A stretch of 64,000 nucleotides of DNA, taken from the NCBI GenBank assembly GCA_040219085.1, contig JAVJTC010000027.1, forward strand, positions 115,434-179,433, given 5' to 3'. Of this stretch, positions 34,766-48,670 are shown one piece after another. Below the pieces are notes generated by a model, which saw nothing but the letters and a program-made list of their open reading frames with translations, ran no database searches and was not told the DNA's origin. Source of the DNA: Acidimicrobiales bacterium. Its GTDB lineage: Bacteria > Actinomycetota > Acidimicrobiia > Acidimicrobiales > JAVJTC01. Position numbers and translations under genes: made by a program. Each line of letters opens with the position of its first letter. Positions within the stretch are counted from its first letter, which is position 1.

Positions 34766-36193
34766 CTAGGGAACGTGCACGAGGCGCAGAATGTCGGTCT
34801 TGCGCCCTGAGCTGTCGACGCCGGCGAGGACGCCGACCAGATCGCCCGACTGGACGAAACGCTCTCGGCGGGCCCGCTCGATCGCGCTCGTCATCCGCTC
34901 CTCGTAGCTCGACACGCGCTCCGCGAGGATGGGCTTGACGCCCCAGCTCATCGTGAGCTGCGCAACCGTACGCGGGTTGGCGCTGAAGCCCAGGATCGGG
35001 GCTTTCGGACGGAACCGGGCCATGGAACGAACCGTGAAGCCGCTGCCGGACACGCAGATGAGCGCCGCGAGGTCCAGCTCGCGGGCGACGCGCCAGGCGG
35101 CCATCGTCATCGCGTCGGTGATCGCCGCCGCCTCGTCGTCGCCGAGCTCGTGCTCCTCGGTGATCCGCTTTCCCCAGCCCTCGTAGTCGAACTCCATGTC
35201 GGCCCGTCGGGCGATGTTCGCCATGGTCTCGATGACCTTCGCAGGGTGTTTGCCGATGGCCGTCTCCGCGGACAGCATCACAGCCGAGGATCCGTCGAAC
35301 ACGGCGTTCGCGACGTCCGTCGCCTCGGCGCGGGTCGGCATCGGCGAGGTCACCATCGAGTCGAGCATCTGCGTGGCGGTGATGACCGGAAGACCGCTGG
35401 CGATGCACTCACGGATGATCCGCTTCTGGAGGTGGGGGACCTCCTCGATCGGACACTCCACGCCGAGGTCACCCCGGGCGACCATGATCCCGCCGGACTC
35501 GGCGATGATCCCCGAGAGGTTGTGGACCGCGGCTCTCGTCTCGATCTTCGCGACGATGAGCGGCCCGCGGGGGTGGGGCTCCACGGCGATGTGGCGCAGG
35601 TCGTGACCCGAGCGCACGAAGGACACGGCGACGATGTCGACGCCCTCGTCGACGAACGCGTCGAGTTGGAGCAGGTCCGAGGGTGTCGGGGTCGACACGC
35701 TGAGACGATCGGCGGGGATGCGCAGCCCCGGACGCCCTTCCAGCGAGCCGCCGTGGGTCACCCGGGCTTCGAAATGGTCCTGTTTCATCGCGAGGACTTC
35801 GATCTCGACGTTGCCGTCACCGAAGGTGAGCAGGTCACCCGCGATGACGTCGCCGAGAAGGTGTTCGTAGTCGACCTCGATGTCGGTGGCCGTGCTGGCG
35901 TCGTTGCCGACGCGCACGTTGATGGGATCACCCATCGCGACTGTGATGCCACCGTCGGGGAACGAGGCGGTCCGCACCTTCGGACCCGGCAGGTCGATGA
36001 GTATCCCGACGTCGCGGCGCATCTCGGCGGCAACGGCCCGGATGCGCTTGTAGCGGGCGATTGCACCGTCGAGATCCGAATGGGCGAGACCGATGCGGGC
36101 GACGTCCATGCCCGCCTCGATCATGTCGGCGAGCACCGCCGGATCGTCCGATGCCGGGCCGATCGTCGCGATGATCTTCGTTCTTCTCTGCAC
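34766..36193 (-). CDS. pyk: Pyruvate kinase, K+-independent type signature
   Basis: Makes pyruvate and ATP from phosphoenolpyruvate. The 475-residue protein has IIATIGPASDD, the active-site KIE (IVAKIETRAAV), MVARGDLGVE and QMLDSM, plus the C-terminal domain. Two K+-site features are changed: the canonical N-F-S-H is G35-L36-A37-H38, and Lys72 in DLPGPKVRT stands where K+-dependent enzymes have Glu (E117 in rabbit). Leu and Pro replace the usual Thr and Lys at the neighbouring positions. Start is GTG 36193 with a GGAGGGATCGAGG leader. Confidence 0.94.
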   Translation of the reverse strand: MQRRTKIIATIGPASDDPAVLADMIEAGMDVARIGLAHSDLDGAIARYKRIRAVAAEMRRDVGILIDLPGPKVRTASFPDGGITVAMGDPINVRVGNDASTATDIEVDYEHLLGDVIAGDLLTFGDGNVEIEVLAMKQDHFEARVTHGGSLEGRPGLRIPADRLSVSTPTPSDLLQLDAFVDEGVDIVAVSFVRSGHDLRHIAVEPHPRGPLIVAKIETRAAVHNLSGIIAESGGIMVARGDLGVECPIEEVPHLQKRIIRECIASGLPVITATQMLDSMVTSPMPTRAEATDVANAVFDGSSAVMLSAETAIGKHPAKVIETMANIARRADMEFDYEGWGKRITEEHELGDDEAAAITDAMTMAAWRVARELDLAALICVSGSGFTVRSMARFRPKAPILGFSANPRTVAQLTMSWGVKPILAERVSSYEERMTSAIERARRERFVQSGDLVGVLAGVDSSGRKTDILRLVHVP

Positions 36194-36230
36194 GTGGGCC
36201 TCGATCCCTCCGAGATGCCGTGTCAGCGGC

Positions 36231-36259
36231 ACCGTAAGCGCTTGCAGGTACGTTGTCGA
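36231..36259 (-). promoter_or_regulatory. Promoter of pyk (-35 and -10)
   Basis: Minus strand TCGACA, 17-nt spacer, TACGGT: five of six bases match the -35 consensus. The leader is about 31 nt and contains the ribosome-binding site. This is the best two-part promoter I see in the window. Confidence 0.55.
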
Positions 36260-36273
36260 GCGTTGCGCGGCGA

Positions 36274-37101
36274 TCAGTTCAGACGAGCCAACAGGCCGTT
36301 CACCCGGCTGCGATAGGCCGTGGCCACGTCTTCGGCGAGGGCATCGCCGTGCACCTCGATCGCCGTCTCTATCAACTCGGCGGCCTCGTCCCACCGGCCG
36401 CTCGCCGCGAGCGACGTCACAGCGGCGTCCACGACCTCGATACCGACGCCCGGAATACACAGGCGGGCCCTCGTCACGAGCTTGAGAGCGGCCGTGTCGC
36501 CACGGTGCAGATGGATCACCGTCAGGTTCGTGAGCATCCGCTCGAGGATGTCGCGATCTCCGACAGGGTCGAGGAACGCCGGTTCGAACGCACGCACGTC
36601 ACCGCTGATGCGCCGGTACAGCGCCTCACAGCCGGCGACGTCGAGGAGTCGACCGCCGTCGAAGGCATCGACGAACACCGCCTCGGCCGTGGTGTCGCGC
36701 ACGAGGAAGTGCCCGGGCATGCCCACACCGGCGAGGGGCACACCGCAGCGCCGCCCGACAGCCATGGTCACGACCGCCAAGGTGATGGGGATTCCGGATC
36801 TGGTGGCGAGCACCCGGTCGAGATGCGAGTTGGCCGGGTCGTAGTAGTTCTCGACGTTCCCGCGGAAGCCGAGGTCGTCGAAGAGCGTGTGTCGCAGACC
36901 ACTCAGTGTCGGCGCGGCGACCGAAGCCGCGAGTTCGTCGAGACGTGCGAGTTCCCTCGTCACGTCGACCTCGGGGCGGCCGAGTGCCGCGACGAGCATC
37001 GCACCCTCCTCCACCTCGAAGGAACCGTCGCCACCGACGAGTTCGGCGAAGGCGTCGAGGGGGTCCACCGGGTCCACCGTAGCGTGGCGGCACGCGGCCA
37101 C
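36274..37101 (-). CDS. SirB1/transglutaminase-like domain protein
   Basis: A 275-residue protein with the SirB1 N-terminal (transglutaminase-like) fold: ENYYDPANSHLDRVLATRSG, IPITLAVVTMAVGRRCGVPL and GVGMPGHFLVRD, with VFVDAFDGGRLL. The C-terminal 80 residues form TPR-like helices (IHLHRGDTAALKLVTRARL). The biochemical role is unknown. The GTG start is uncertain: 37101 or 37077. It is divergent from the second GDPD gene. Confidence 0.87.
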   Translation of the reverse strand: MAACRHATVDPVDPLDAFAELVGGDGSFEVEEGAMLVAALGRPEVDVTRELARLDELAASVAAPTLSGLRHTLFDDLGFRGNVENYYDPANSHLDRVLATRSGIPITLAVVTMAVGRRCGVPLAGVGMPGHFLVRDTTAEAVFVDAFDGGRLLDVAGCEALYRRISGDVRAFEPAFLDPVGDRDILERMLTNLTVIHLHRGDTAALKLVTRARLCIPGVGIEVVDAAVTSLAASGRWDEAAELIETAIEVHGDALAEDVATAYRSRVNGLLARLN

Positions 37102-37123
37102 CGGACCCTTCGACGCGACGTCC

Positions 37124-37129
37124 TAGGAT
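37124..37129 (+). promoter_or_regulatory. Putative -10 element of GDPD copy 2 (leaderless)
   Basis: TAGGAT, 7 nt before the GTG at 37137. No obvious -35. Confidence 0.5.
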
Positions 37130-37136
37130 CGGCGCC

Positions 37137-37919
37137 GTGGGCCCGCACCCTTTCCTCGACCATCCGCTCCCGATCGCGATCGCACACCGTGGCGGCGCCG
37201 AGGAGCACCCCGAGAACACGATCGCCGCCTTCGCCGCGGCCATCGACCTGGGCTTCACCCACATCGAGACCGACGCACGCATCACCGCCGACGGCGTGGT
37301 GGTCGCGTTCCACGACGACACCCTCGGGCGCGTCAGCGACACCACGGGTTCGCTGGCGGACCTGGACTGGGCGACCGTCCGCTCGGCACGCATCGCAGGG
37401 GAACACCGGGTCCCCACCATCACGGAGCTCTTGGAACGGTTCCCGGACACGTTCATCAACATCGACCCGAAATCCGACGCCGTCGTCGAGCCGCTCTCGC
37501 AGGAGATCGAGCGGGCCGGAGCCGTTCACCGCGTGTGCATCGGGAGTTTCTCGGACCGGCGGATCGCGACGCTGCGCTCGAAGCTCGGCCCGGCGCTGTG
37601 CACCAGTCTCGGACCCAGGGCGGTCACCGCACTGCGCGCGGCGAGCTACGGAATGCCGGTGGGCCGCATCGTCGGTGAGTGCGTACAGGTGCCGCCGTCG
37701 ATGCGCGGCATCACCCTCGTGGATCGCAGGTTCGTGGGCGAGGCCCACGAAAGGGGCATGCAGGTGCACGTCTGGACGATCGACGCCGAACTCGAGATGC
37801 ACCGCCTCCTGGACCTCGGCGTCGACGGCATCATGACCGACCGGCCACATGCACTCCGGGAGGTGCTGCGGGCGCGCGGGAGCTGGCCCGGCGACGCGAC
37901 GACCGGTCACAGCGGCTGA
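37137..37919 (+). CDS. Glycerophosphodiester phosphodiesterase (GDPD, copy 2)
   Basis: Hydrolyses glycerophosphodiesters. The 260 residues contain IAIAHRGGAEEHPENTIAAF (catalytic His-Arg, PENT), HIETDARITADG with the metal acids, and VVAFHDDTLGR, a more canonical set than copy 1 at 3758 (which has AVLDHD). VDGIMTDRPHAL closes the barrel. No signal peptide. It has its own leaderless promoter and is followed by a long gene-free region, so it is probably monocistronic. Confidence 0.93.
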   Translation: MGPHPFLDHPLPIAIAHRGGAEEHPENTIAAFAAAIDLGFTHIETDARITADGVVVAFHDDTLGRVSDTTGSLADLDWATVRSARIAGEHRVPTITELLERFPDTFINIDPKSDAVVEPLSQEIERAGAVHRVCIGSFSDRRIATLRSKLGPALCTSLGPRAVTALRAASYGMPVGRIVGECVQVPPSMRGITLVDRRFVGEAHERGMQVHVWTIDAELEMHRLLDLGVDGIMTDRPHALREVLRARGSWPGDATTGHSG

Positions 37920-38588
37920 CCTGTGGGTAAACCTGGGTACTTCCCCACGCGAACTGGGGATTACCTCCGACCACGGTGGATAACGCTGGGGATTTCGAAA
38001 ATCACCCTTGACCAGGGAGTTCGCGACCGGCAGTGTGATCTCCAGCCACACGGCGACGGGAAGCGAGTGGAAGAGGGACCGCTCCCTCGGGGAAACCCGG
38101 GGAAAGGGTCCGCTCATCACAAGCCTCTCCGGGGGAAGACGATCCGGGAAACCGGAACGATGGAACCCGGACCGTCCTGACGAGGGCCGAACGGGAGACC
38201 GGGAGGCCGACAGGAGGGGCGGCGCACGGCCGGACCGGGTGACCGGGACGACCGCACGGAGACCCGGGGTCGGGTGGTCAGGACCTGAACCGGTCGGTGT
38301 TTCTGCGGAACGCCGACGACGGGGCGGGCCGACGGCTCGAGGGTCGGAGGTCCGCACCGTCATCCGGCCGGGTAGCCGACATCGAGGCGAGAGCCGAGGT
38401 GACGGTGACGCCGGCGGGAACGACCGAGGGGCACCCCCCAGGGGGTGGCCCGACGCCGAGGGAACGGACCGCACGGGACGGCCCCGAGAAGCTGACCGCT
38501 CTGCGGAAGGCTACTCGGGGTCCTCGTGCGTTTTCGGGCGCCCGACGAGGGCTCCCGCTGCGATCGCCGCCCGCACTAGGTTGAGGCG
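37920..38588. other. Gene-free region with DnaA-box-like sites and purine-rich plus strand
   Basis: No convincing gene is seen in this 669-bp stretch. The first 80 bp are less GC-rich and hold TGTGGGTAA (37922-37930), TGGGGATTA (37955-37963), GGTGGATAA (37975-37983) and TGGGGATTT (37987-37995), which resemble the DnaA-box reverse complement TGTGGATAA with 1, 2, 1 and 3 mismatches. A short AT-rich palindrome (gatttcgaaaatc) follows. TTGACC (38008-38013), a 17-nt spacer and CAGTGT (38031-38036) look like a promoter. The remainder to the O-methyltransferase is G/A-rich on the plus strand with many GGGA and CCGGG words. Confidence 0.6.
38577..38582 (+). promoter_or_regulatory. Putative -10 element of O-methyltransferase gene (leaderless)
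   Basis: TAGGTT, 6 nt before the ATG at 38589. Confidence 0.5.
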
Positions 38589-39248
38589 ATGGCCGGCCCG
38601 AAGTCCTTCTTCCTCGACAGCGACGTCCACTCGTATCTCGTCGCTCACGGAACACCGCCCGATCCCGGGCTCGAAGCTCTCAGGATCGAGACCGAGACAC
38701 TCGGCGAGATGTCACGCATGCAGATCGCACCGGAGCAGGGCGCGTTCTTCACAATGCTGACCCGTCTGCTCGCTCCGCGTTTCGCGGTCGAGGTCGGAAC
38801 CTTCACGGGTTATTCGGCCCTGTGCATCGCCCGCGGGTTGCCCACCGGGGGCCAGCTGATGTGCTGCGACGTCAGCGAGGAGTGGACGACGATCGCCCGC
38901 CGCCACTGGGAGATGGCCGGAGTGGCCGACCGCATCGACCTGCGCATCGCGCCCGCGGCCGAGACCCTCCGGGCACTTCCCTCCGAGCCGCGGATAGACC
39001 TCGCCTTCATCGACGCGGACAAAGGGGGGTACGCCGACTACTTCGAGGAGATCCTGCGTCGCCTGTCCCCCGGTGGTGTGATGATCTTCGACAACGTCCT
39101 GTGGGGCGGCGACGTCGTCGGTGACGACGACGGCGCCGACACGGTCGCACTGCGGCGATTCAACGACGCGCTCGCGGCCGACGACCGGGTCGAGGCCGTC
39201 ATGTTGCCGGTCGGCGACGGTCTGACATTCGTCACCCACCGACGCTGA
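38589..39248 (+). CDS. SAM-dependent O-methyltransferase (caffeoyl-CoA/catechol type)
   Basis: Methylates a hydroxyl, probably on a catechol-like compound. The 219-residue protein has the SAM motif VEVGTFTGYSALCIARGLP, DVSEEWTTIARRHW, FIDADKGGYADYFEEIL (metal-binding Asp) and GGVMIFDNVLWGGDV. This is the class I family with Mg2+. It starts with a leaderless ATG. The stop overlaps the next gene (TGATG). Confidence 0.9.
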   Translation: MAGPKSFFLDSDVHSYLVAHGTPPDPGLEALRIETETLGEMSRMQIAPEQGAFFTMLTRLLAPRFAVEVGTFTGYSALCIARGLPTGGQLMCCDVSEEWTTIARRHWEMAGVADRIDLRIAPAAETLRALPSEPRIDLAFIDADKGGYADYFEEILRRLSPGGVMIFDNVLWGGDVVGDDDGADTVALRRFNDALAADDRVEAVMLPVGDGLTFVTHRR

Positions 39249-39925
39249 TGGCACCGCCCGTCGTGCTCCTCCACGGTTTCGCGACCACAGCGGCACGGAC
39301 CTGGGGCGAAACCGGCTGGATCGACCTGCTCGCCGACGCCGGCCGCGAAGTCGTCGCCGTCGACCTGCTCGGCCATGGCGAGGCACCCAGGCCCCATGAT
39401 CCGCAGGCCTACGCCGGTCTCGAGGACCACGTCGCCGCCACGATCGGCGACGGCCCCTATGACGCCGTCGGATTCTCGTTGGGTGCGCGGACGCTGCTCA
39501 CCCTCGCTACGCGCTCCCCCGGGCTCTTCGAACGCATCGTCGTCGGCGGGGTCGGCGCCGGCCTCCTCACCGACGACACGGCGATGCGCGAACGTGTCGC
39601 CGCGGCGCTGATGGGACAGGCGGGCGACGACGTCGTGGCCCGCCACTTCGAGGCCCTCGCCTCAGAACCGGGAAGTGACCGCGACGCCCTCCTCGCCTGC
39701 ATCAGCCACGCCCGCCCGCCTCTCGATCCGGCCGACCTGGCCCTCGTCGACGCCCGCTGTCTCGTGGTGATCGGCGACCGCGACGACCAGGGCCCGCCGG
39801 AACCTCTAGCCGAGGCACTGCCCGACGCGAGGTGTGTCGTCCTGGGCGGCGTCGACCACTTCGCCCTACCCCGCTCCTTCGGGTTCATCGACGCTGCACT
39901 CGAGTTCCTCGACGCCGCGCCGTGA
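39248..39925 (+). CDS. Alpha/beta hydrolase
   Basis: A 225-residue serine hydrolase. The oxyanion segment VVLLHGFATTA, nucleophile Ser in GFSLGART, acid near LVVIGDRDD, and His in GGVDHFALPRS are seen. The short cap region fits small esterases or MenH-like enzymes. It is translationally coupled to the O-methyltransferase (TGATG). The substrate is unknown. Confidence 0.87.
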   Translation: MAPPVVLLHGFATTAARTWGETGWIDLLADAGREVVAVDLLGHGEAPRPHDPQAYAGLEDHVAATIGDGPYDAVGFSLGARTLLTLATRSPGLFERIVVGGVGAGLLTDDTAMRERVAAALMGQAGDDVVARHFEALASEPGSDRDALLACISHARPPLDPADLALVDARCLVVIGDRDDQGPPEPLAEALPDARCVVLGGVDHFALPRSFGFIDAALEFLDAAP

Positions 39926-39946
39926 GGCTCGGGGGCCGGAGCTCAT

Positions 39947-40201
39947 ATGGGTGACCTCACCGTTGCGATCGTCGTCACGGTGCTCGTGTCGGTCCCGCTG
40001 GCGCTCAGCATGTGGGCGCTGCTCGACGCGGCCCGCCGCCCGCCATGGGTGTGGGCGCTCACCGACCGACGTCAGGTGGTGTGGATCGGCGGCGTCCTGT
40101 TCGGTGTTCTCGTCCTCCCCGTAGGGCTCGTCGTGTCGACCTACTACCTCGTCAAGGTGCGGCCCCGACTCGCCGCCGTCGAGGGCGGCGACGTCGCCTG
40201 A
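39947..40201 (+). CDS. Small two-helix membrane protein (DUF2516-like)
   Basis: An 84-residue protein with two membrane segments (about 6-27 and 44-65) joined by DAARRPPWVWALTDRRQ, then a basic end. This resembles small actinobacterial membrane proteins of the DUF2516 type; assignment is tentative. Its final 58 bp overlap the end of the convergent glycosyltransferase gene. It follows the hydrolase by 21 bp. Confidence 0.7.
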   Translation: MGDLTVAIVVTVLVSVPLALSMWALLDAARRPPWVWALTDRRQVVWIGGVLFGVLVLPVGLVVSTYYLVKVRPRLAAVEGGDVA

Positions 40202-41130
40202 CGCCGGGGCGGTGGAGGACCGAACCGTCCCCGGAGCGCGTCGGCGAGGCCACGGAAGCGTGCCGCCGGGACGAACCACGGGGCACGCAGGCGCGGTCGC
40301 AGCAGATGATGGAGGGTCTGGCCGACCCCCATCACGAGACGGACCGTCATGGGCCAGCGACCGCCGTGATCGCGGACGAGCAGGACGGTGTTGCGCGTAC
40401 GGAGGTAGTCCACGATCCACGTCGGCGTCGCGGTCGACGGGTTCGCGACCATCGCGGATCGGACGAGACCCACCTCCCATCCCCGCGCCCGGGCGCGGGC
40501 CCCGAGGTCGGCCTCGTCGTTGTATGCGAAGTACCGTTCGTCGAAGATGCCGATCTGAGCGAGGCACTCCCGCCGCGCGACGAAGAGCGTGCCGTGGGGA
40601 TAGTCACAGTCGTCCCATCCCCCGCTGACCGTCGCCGGGCCCCAGATTGCTCCGAAATAGCGGTCGATACGTGGGACGGCCTGATCACCCACGTCCGCGC
40701 TCACGAGCCCGGCCCGCGACCGCCCCGCCCCGGCATCGACCAGACGGGCGATCACCCCGCCGTCGGGAAGAGCGTCGTGGGGAGCGACCGCGACCCACTC
40801 CCCCACCCCACGTCGCAACCATCTGCGCAATCCGACGTTCAACGCCGGGCCGAAACCGAGGTTGGTGGCCGACCTGACGATCTCCGCGTCGGGCGCCGCG
40901 GTGCGCACGGCTGCGAGAGCAGCCGGATCCGATGCGTTGTCGACGACGATCAGCGACAGATCGACGTCCTGGTGTCGGAGCCTGTCGACGGTGCGGGCGA
41001 AGGCGTCCGGCGCGTCGCGGTGGACGACGACGACGGTGACCGCGGGGCGGTTCAGTGCCCTGTGGATCAGCGCAGGGGTCGTGCGCTCGGCACCAGGTTG
41101 GCGGGCATGAGGGTGTCGCCCATCAACCAT
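40144..41130 (-). CDS. Family 2 glycosyltransferase, rhamnosyltransferase-like
   Basis: Transfers a sugar from a nucleotide donor. The domain has VTVVVVHRDAPDAF at the start, LIVVDNASDPAALAAV, ATNLGFGPALNVGLRR, and YFAYNDEADLGARARARGW with the acidic catalytic region. Overall 300-330 residues. The start is unclear: ATG 41130 overlaps gltD by 64 bp, and the domain itself begins only about residue 28; no other good start exists nearer except CTG at the gltD stop. It ends inside the convergent gene at 39947. Confidence 0.83.
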   Translation of the reverse strand: MVDGRHPHARQPGAERTTPALIHRALNRPAVTVVVVHRDAPDAFARTVDRLRHQDVDLSLIVVDNASDPAALAAVRTAAPDAEIVRSATNLGFGPALNVGLRRWLRRGVGEWVAVAPHDALPDGGVIARLVDAGAGRSRAGLVSADVGDQAVPRIDRYFGAIWGPATVSGGWDDCDYPHGTLFVARRECLAQIGIFDERYFAYNDEADLGARARARGWEVGLVRSAMVANPSTATPTWIVDYLRTRNTVLLVRDHGGRWPMTVRLVMGVGQTLHHLLRPRLRAPWFVPAARFRGLADALRGRFGPPPPRRQATSPPSTAASRGRTLTR

Positions 41131-42530
41131 GCGTCGACCGAGGCCGCACACGAACGCCCCTCCGAGATGGCCCACACGATGAGGCTCTGACCGCGCCCCA
41201 TGTCGCCGGCCACGAACACGCCCTCCACGCTCGACATCCAGGCGTCATCACGACGCACGTTGCCGCGCTCGTCCAGATCGACGCCGAGACCCTCGACAAG
41301 CGGACTGCGCTCCGGACCGGTGAAGCCCATGGCCAACAGGACCTTGTCGGCGGGAACCAGTTCCTCGGTGCCATCGACGGGCTCGAAGCTCATCCGCCCG
41401 TCGGAGAAGGTCTGTTCGACCTGGACGGTGCGCAACTGGCGGACGTGACCGGCCTCGTCACCGACGAACTCGAGCGTGTTGATCGAGTACACCCGTTCAC
41501 CGCCCTCCTCGTGGGCCGAGGAGACGCGGTACTGCAGCGGCCAGGTCGGCCACGGCGTCGAGTCGTCACGGGTGTCGGGGGGACGCGGCATGATCTCGAA
41601 CTGGCGGATCGAGGCGGCCCCGTGACGGTGTGAGGTGCCGAGGCAGTCCGCACCGGTGTCACCACCGCCGATGATCACGACGTTCTCGCCGGCCGCGGAG
41701 TACGGGTGATCGGCGAGATCACCCTCCTGGACCTTGTTCGCCAGAGGCAGGAACTCCATCGCCTGCCAGATGCCCTCGAGCTCACGACCAGGGATCGGCA
41801 GGTCACGCCACTGCGTCGCGCCACAGGCGAGAACGACCGCGTCGTGGCTCGCCACGAGCTCCTCGTGGCCGATGTCGACACCGACCTCACAGTTGACGCG
41901 GAACTCGGTTCCCTCGGCCTCCATCTGGGCGAGGCGACGGTCGACGAAGCGTTTCTCCATCTTGAACTCGGGGATCCCGTAGCGCAGCAGGCCGCCGATG
42001 CGGTCGGCCCGCTCGATGACCGTGACGGTGTGGCCGGCCCGCGTGAGTTGCTGGGCGGCAGCCAACCCGGCCGGACCGGAGCCCACGACGGCGATCTTCT
42101 TCCCCGTGCGGTGCTCGGGGATGACCGGGGTGACCCAGCCCTCGGCCCAGGCGCGCTCGATGATCTCGACCTCCACCTGCTTGATGGTGACCGGATCGTC
42201 GTTGATGCCCAGCACGCACGCGCCCTCACACGGCGCGGGACAGAGGCGCCCCGTGAACTCCGGGAAGTTGTTCGTGGCGTGCAGACGTTCGATCGCCTCG
42301 CGCCACTGGTCCCTGTAGACGAGATCGTTCCAGTCCGGGATGAGGTTGCCGAGGGGACACCCGTTGTTGCAGAAGGGGATGCCGCAGTCCATGCAGCGGG
42401 ACGCCTGCAGCTTCAGTTGGTCGCGGTCGAAGGGCTCGTAGACCTCTTTCCAGTCCTTGAGTCGCACGGGAACGGGCCGCCGGTGCGGCAGCTCCCGGCC
42501 GTGGTTCATGAATCCTCTGGGGTCACCCAT
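41067..42530 (-). CDS. gltD: Glutamate synthase (NADPH) small subunit
   Basis: Supplies electrons from NAD(P)H to GltB. The 487-residue protein has two [4Fe-4S] cysteine sets (CMDCGIPFCNNGCPLGN and CPAPCEGAC), the FAD fold VVGSGPAGLAAAQQL, and the NADPH fold VIIGGGDTGADCLGTSHRHG. VEGVFVAGDMGRGQSLIVWA closes the FAD domain. It is 30 bp downstream of gltB, so both form one operon. Confidence 0.96.
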   Translation of the reverse strand: MGDPRGFMNHGRELPHRRPVPVRLKDWKEVYEPFDRDQLKLQASRCMDCGIPFCNNGCPLGNLIPDWNDLVYRDQWREAIERLHATNNFPEFTGRLCPAPCEGACVLGINDDPVTIKQVEVEIIERAWAEGWVTPVIPEHRTGKKIAVVGSGPAGLAAAQQLTRAGHTVTVIERADRIGGLLRYGIPEFKMEKRFVDRRLAQMEAEGTEFRVNCEVGVDIGHEELVASHDAVVLACGATQWRDLPIPGRELEGIWQAMEFLPLANKVQEGDLADHPYSAAGENVVIIGGGDTGADCLGTSHRHGAASIRQFEIMPRPPDTRDDSTPWPTWPLQYRVSSAHEEGGERVYSINTLEFVGDEAGHVRQLRTVQVEQTFSDGRMSFEPVDGTEELVPADKVLLAMGFTGPERSPLVEGLGVDLDERGNVRRDDAWMSSVEGVFVAGDMGRGQSLIVWAISEGRSCAASVDAWLMGDTLMPANLVPSARPLR

Positions 42531-42560
42531 GGTGGCGTCTCCTGGCCGCGGGGAACGGGC

Positions 42561-47192
<4,632 letters not shown>

Positions 47193-47329
47193 CCGTCTCC
47201 CTGGCGTCGGTCGGTCAATCTGTCTGGTTCGGCGCGCGACGGGGGATCGCGTCGAGGGACGGCACTGGCCCTGCCGGGACGGACGATCGTACCCGGGGCA
47301 CTCCGGGGGCGGCCAAACCGAGGGAGTAC

Positions 47330-48670
47330 ATGGAAGGAGCGTCCGGCTCGTCCATGATAGGTGCCATGGGCTCCCCGGCGCACTCCGAACATCTCGAAGA
47401 CCTGATCGAGTATCTCGACAGCTCGCCATCGCCGTTCCACGCCGTGGCCAACGCCGCCGAACGTCTCGCGGCGGCCGGCTTCGTCGACGTGGCCGCCGAC
47501 GAGCGCTGGGGGCCCGCGACAACGGGTGCGATGCTGCGGATCGGCGGGACCCTGGTGGCCTGGCACACCGGCGCCACGGCCGGAGGCGACGCCGGAAGAG
47601 GGTTCCGAATCGTGGGTGCCCACACGGACAGCCCGAACCTTCGGGTGAAGCCCCGCCCCGACACGGCCGGGCCGCTCACCAGGATCGGCGTCGAGGTCTA
47701 CGGCGGGGTGTTGCGCAACTCCTGGCTCGACCGGGACCTCGGCCTGTCGGGTCGGGTGTCGGTGCGTGGTCCCGCGGGCGTCACCACGCACCTGGTCCAT
47801 GTCGACGATCCCGTCGCCAGGATCCCCCAGCTGGCTATCCACCTGAACCGCGAGATCAACGACACCGGCCTCAAGGTGGACCCCCAGGCGCACCTCCCAC
47901 CGATCTGGTCGCTGGGCCCGCCACGCCCGGGTGGACTCGCCCGCTACCTCGGCGATCATCTCGGCGTTCCGGCAGCGGACGTGGTGACGTGGGAGTTGAT
48001 GTTCCACGACCTGACCCCGGCCCGGGTCGTGGGAGCCGACCAGGCCATGTTCGCGTCGGGCCGCATCGACAACCTGGTCTCGTGTCACGCCGCCGTGACC
48101 GCCCTCGTCGACCGGACGGCCGTCGGGGTGGACGCCGCCGACCCGATACCACTCGTCGTCCTGTTCGATCACGAGGAGGTCGGCTCCACCTCCGCCACCG
48201 GCGCAGCTGGTCCTGCACTGACCTCCACGCTCGAGCGCGTCGTCGCCTCGCTCGGCGGTGACCGCACGGACCTCCACATCGCCACCGCCCGGTCCGCGAC
48301 GCTGTCCGCGGACGGCGCCCACGCGACCCACCCGAATCACCCCGGGCGCCACGACCCCGACCACCAGATAGCCCTGGACGGCGGTCCGGTTCTGAAGGTG
48401 AACGCGAGCGTGCGCTACGCGACCGACGCCCCCGGTGCGGCTGCGTTCATCGAATGCTGCGGCCGCTCCGGCGTCCCCCACCAGGTGTTCGTCAGCCGCA
48501 GCGATCTCGCATGCGGATCGACGATCGGACCGATCAGTGCCGCGGCCACCGGGATCACGACCGTCGACGCCGGTGTCGCCCAGTTGGCGATGCACTCGGC
48601 CCGTGAGACGTGCGGGGCCGTGGACCCGGGGCGATTCCGCACCGTCCTCGCGGAGTGGCTCAGCGGTTGA
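47330..48670 (+). CDS. apeB: M18 family aminopeptidase
   Basis: A cobalt/zinc aminopeptidase of about 446 residues. The family pattern is present: [16 protein letters not shown] (metal His and Asp), [48 protein letters not shown] (catalytic Glu pair), and the C-terminal [23 protein letters not shown] 47330 has GAGGGAG 3-4 nt upstream; ATGs at 47354 and 47366 are also possible. It converges with trkH copy 1, overlapping by 11 bp. Confidence 0.92.
   Translation: MEGASGSSMIGAMGSPAHSEHLEDLIEYLDSSPSPFHAVANAAERLAAAGFVDVAADERWGPATTGAMLRIGGTLVAWHTGATAGGDAGRGFRIVGAHTDSPNLRVKPRPDTAGPLTRIGVEVYGGVLRNSWLDRDLGLSGRVSVRGPAGVTTHLVHVDDPVARIPQLAIHLNREINDTGLKVDPQAHLPPIWSLGPPRPGGLARYLGDHLGVPAADVVTWELMFHDLTPARVVGADQAMFASGRIDNLVSCHAAVTALVDRTAVGVDAADPIPLVVLFDHEEVGSTSATGAAGPALTSTLERVVASLGGDRTDLHIATARSATLSADGAHATHPNHPGRHDPDHQIALDGGPVLKVNASVRYATDAPGAAAFIECCGRSGVPHQVFVSRSDLACGSTIGPISAAATGITTVDAGVAQLAMHSARETCGAVDPGRFRTVLAEWLSG

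Noticed and set aside
37920..38000. Chromosomal origin of replication
   Set aside because: DnaA-box-like words are degenerate and there is no dnaA, dnaN, gyrB or rpmH nearby; skew data are not available from one window.
38043..38580. RNase P RNA or tmRNA in the gene-free region
   Set aside because: The conserved GAGGAAAGTCC and ACAGAA segments of RNase P RNA, and the GGTTCGA arm of tmRNA, were not found.
38008..38760. Possible 250-codon gene spanning the gene-free region into the methyltransferase
   Set aside because: Product is Arg/Gly/Glu-rich with no hydrophobic pattern, and the frame runs out of phase into a clear methyltransferase gene.
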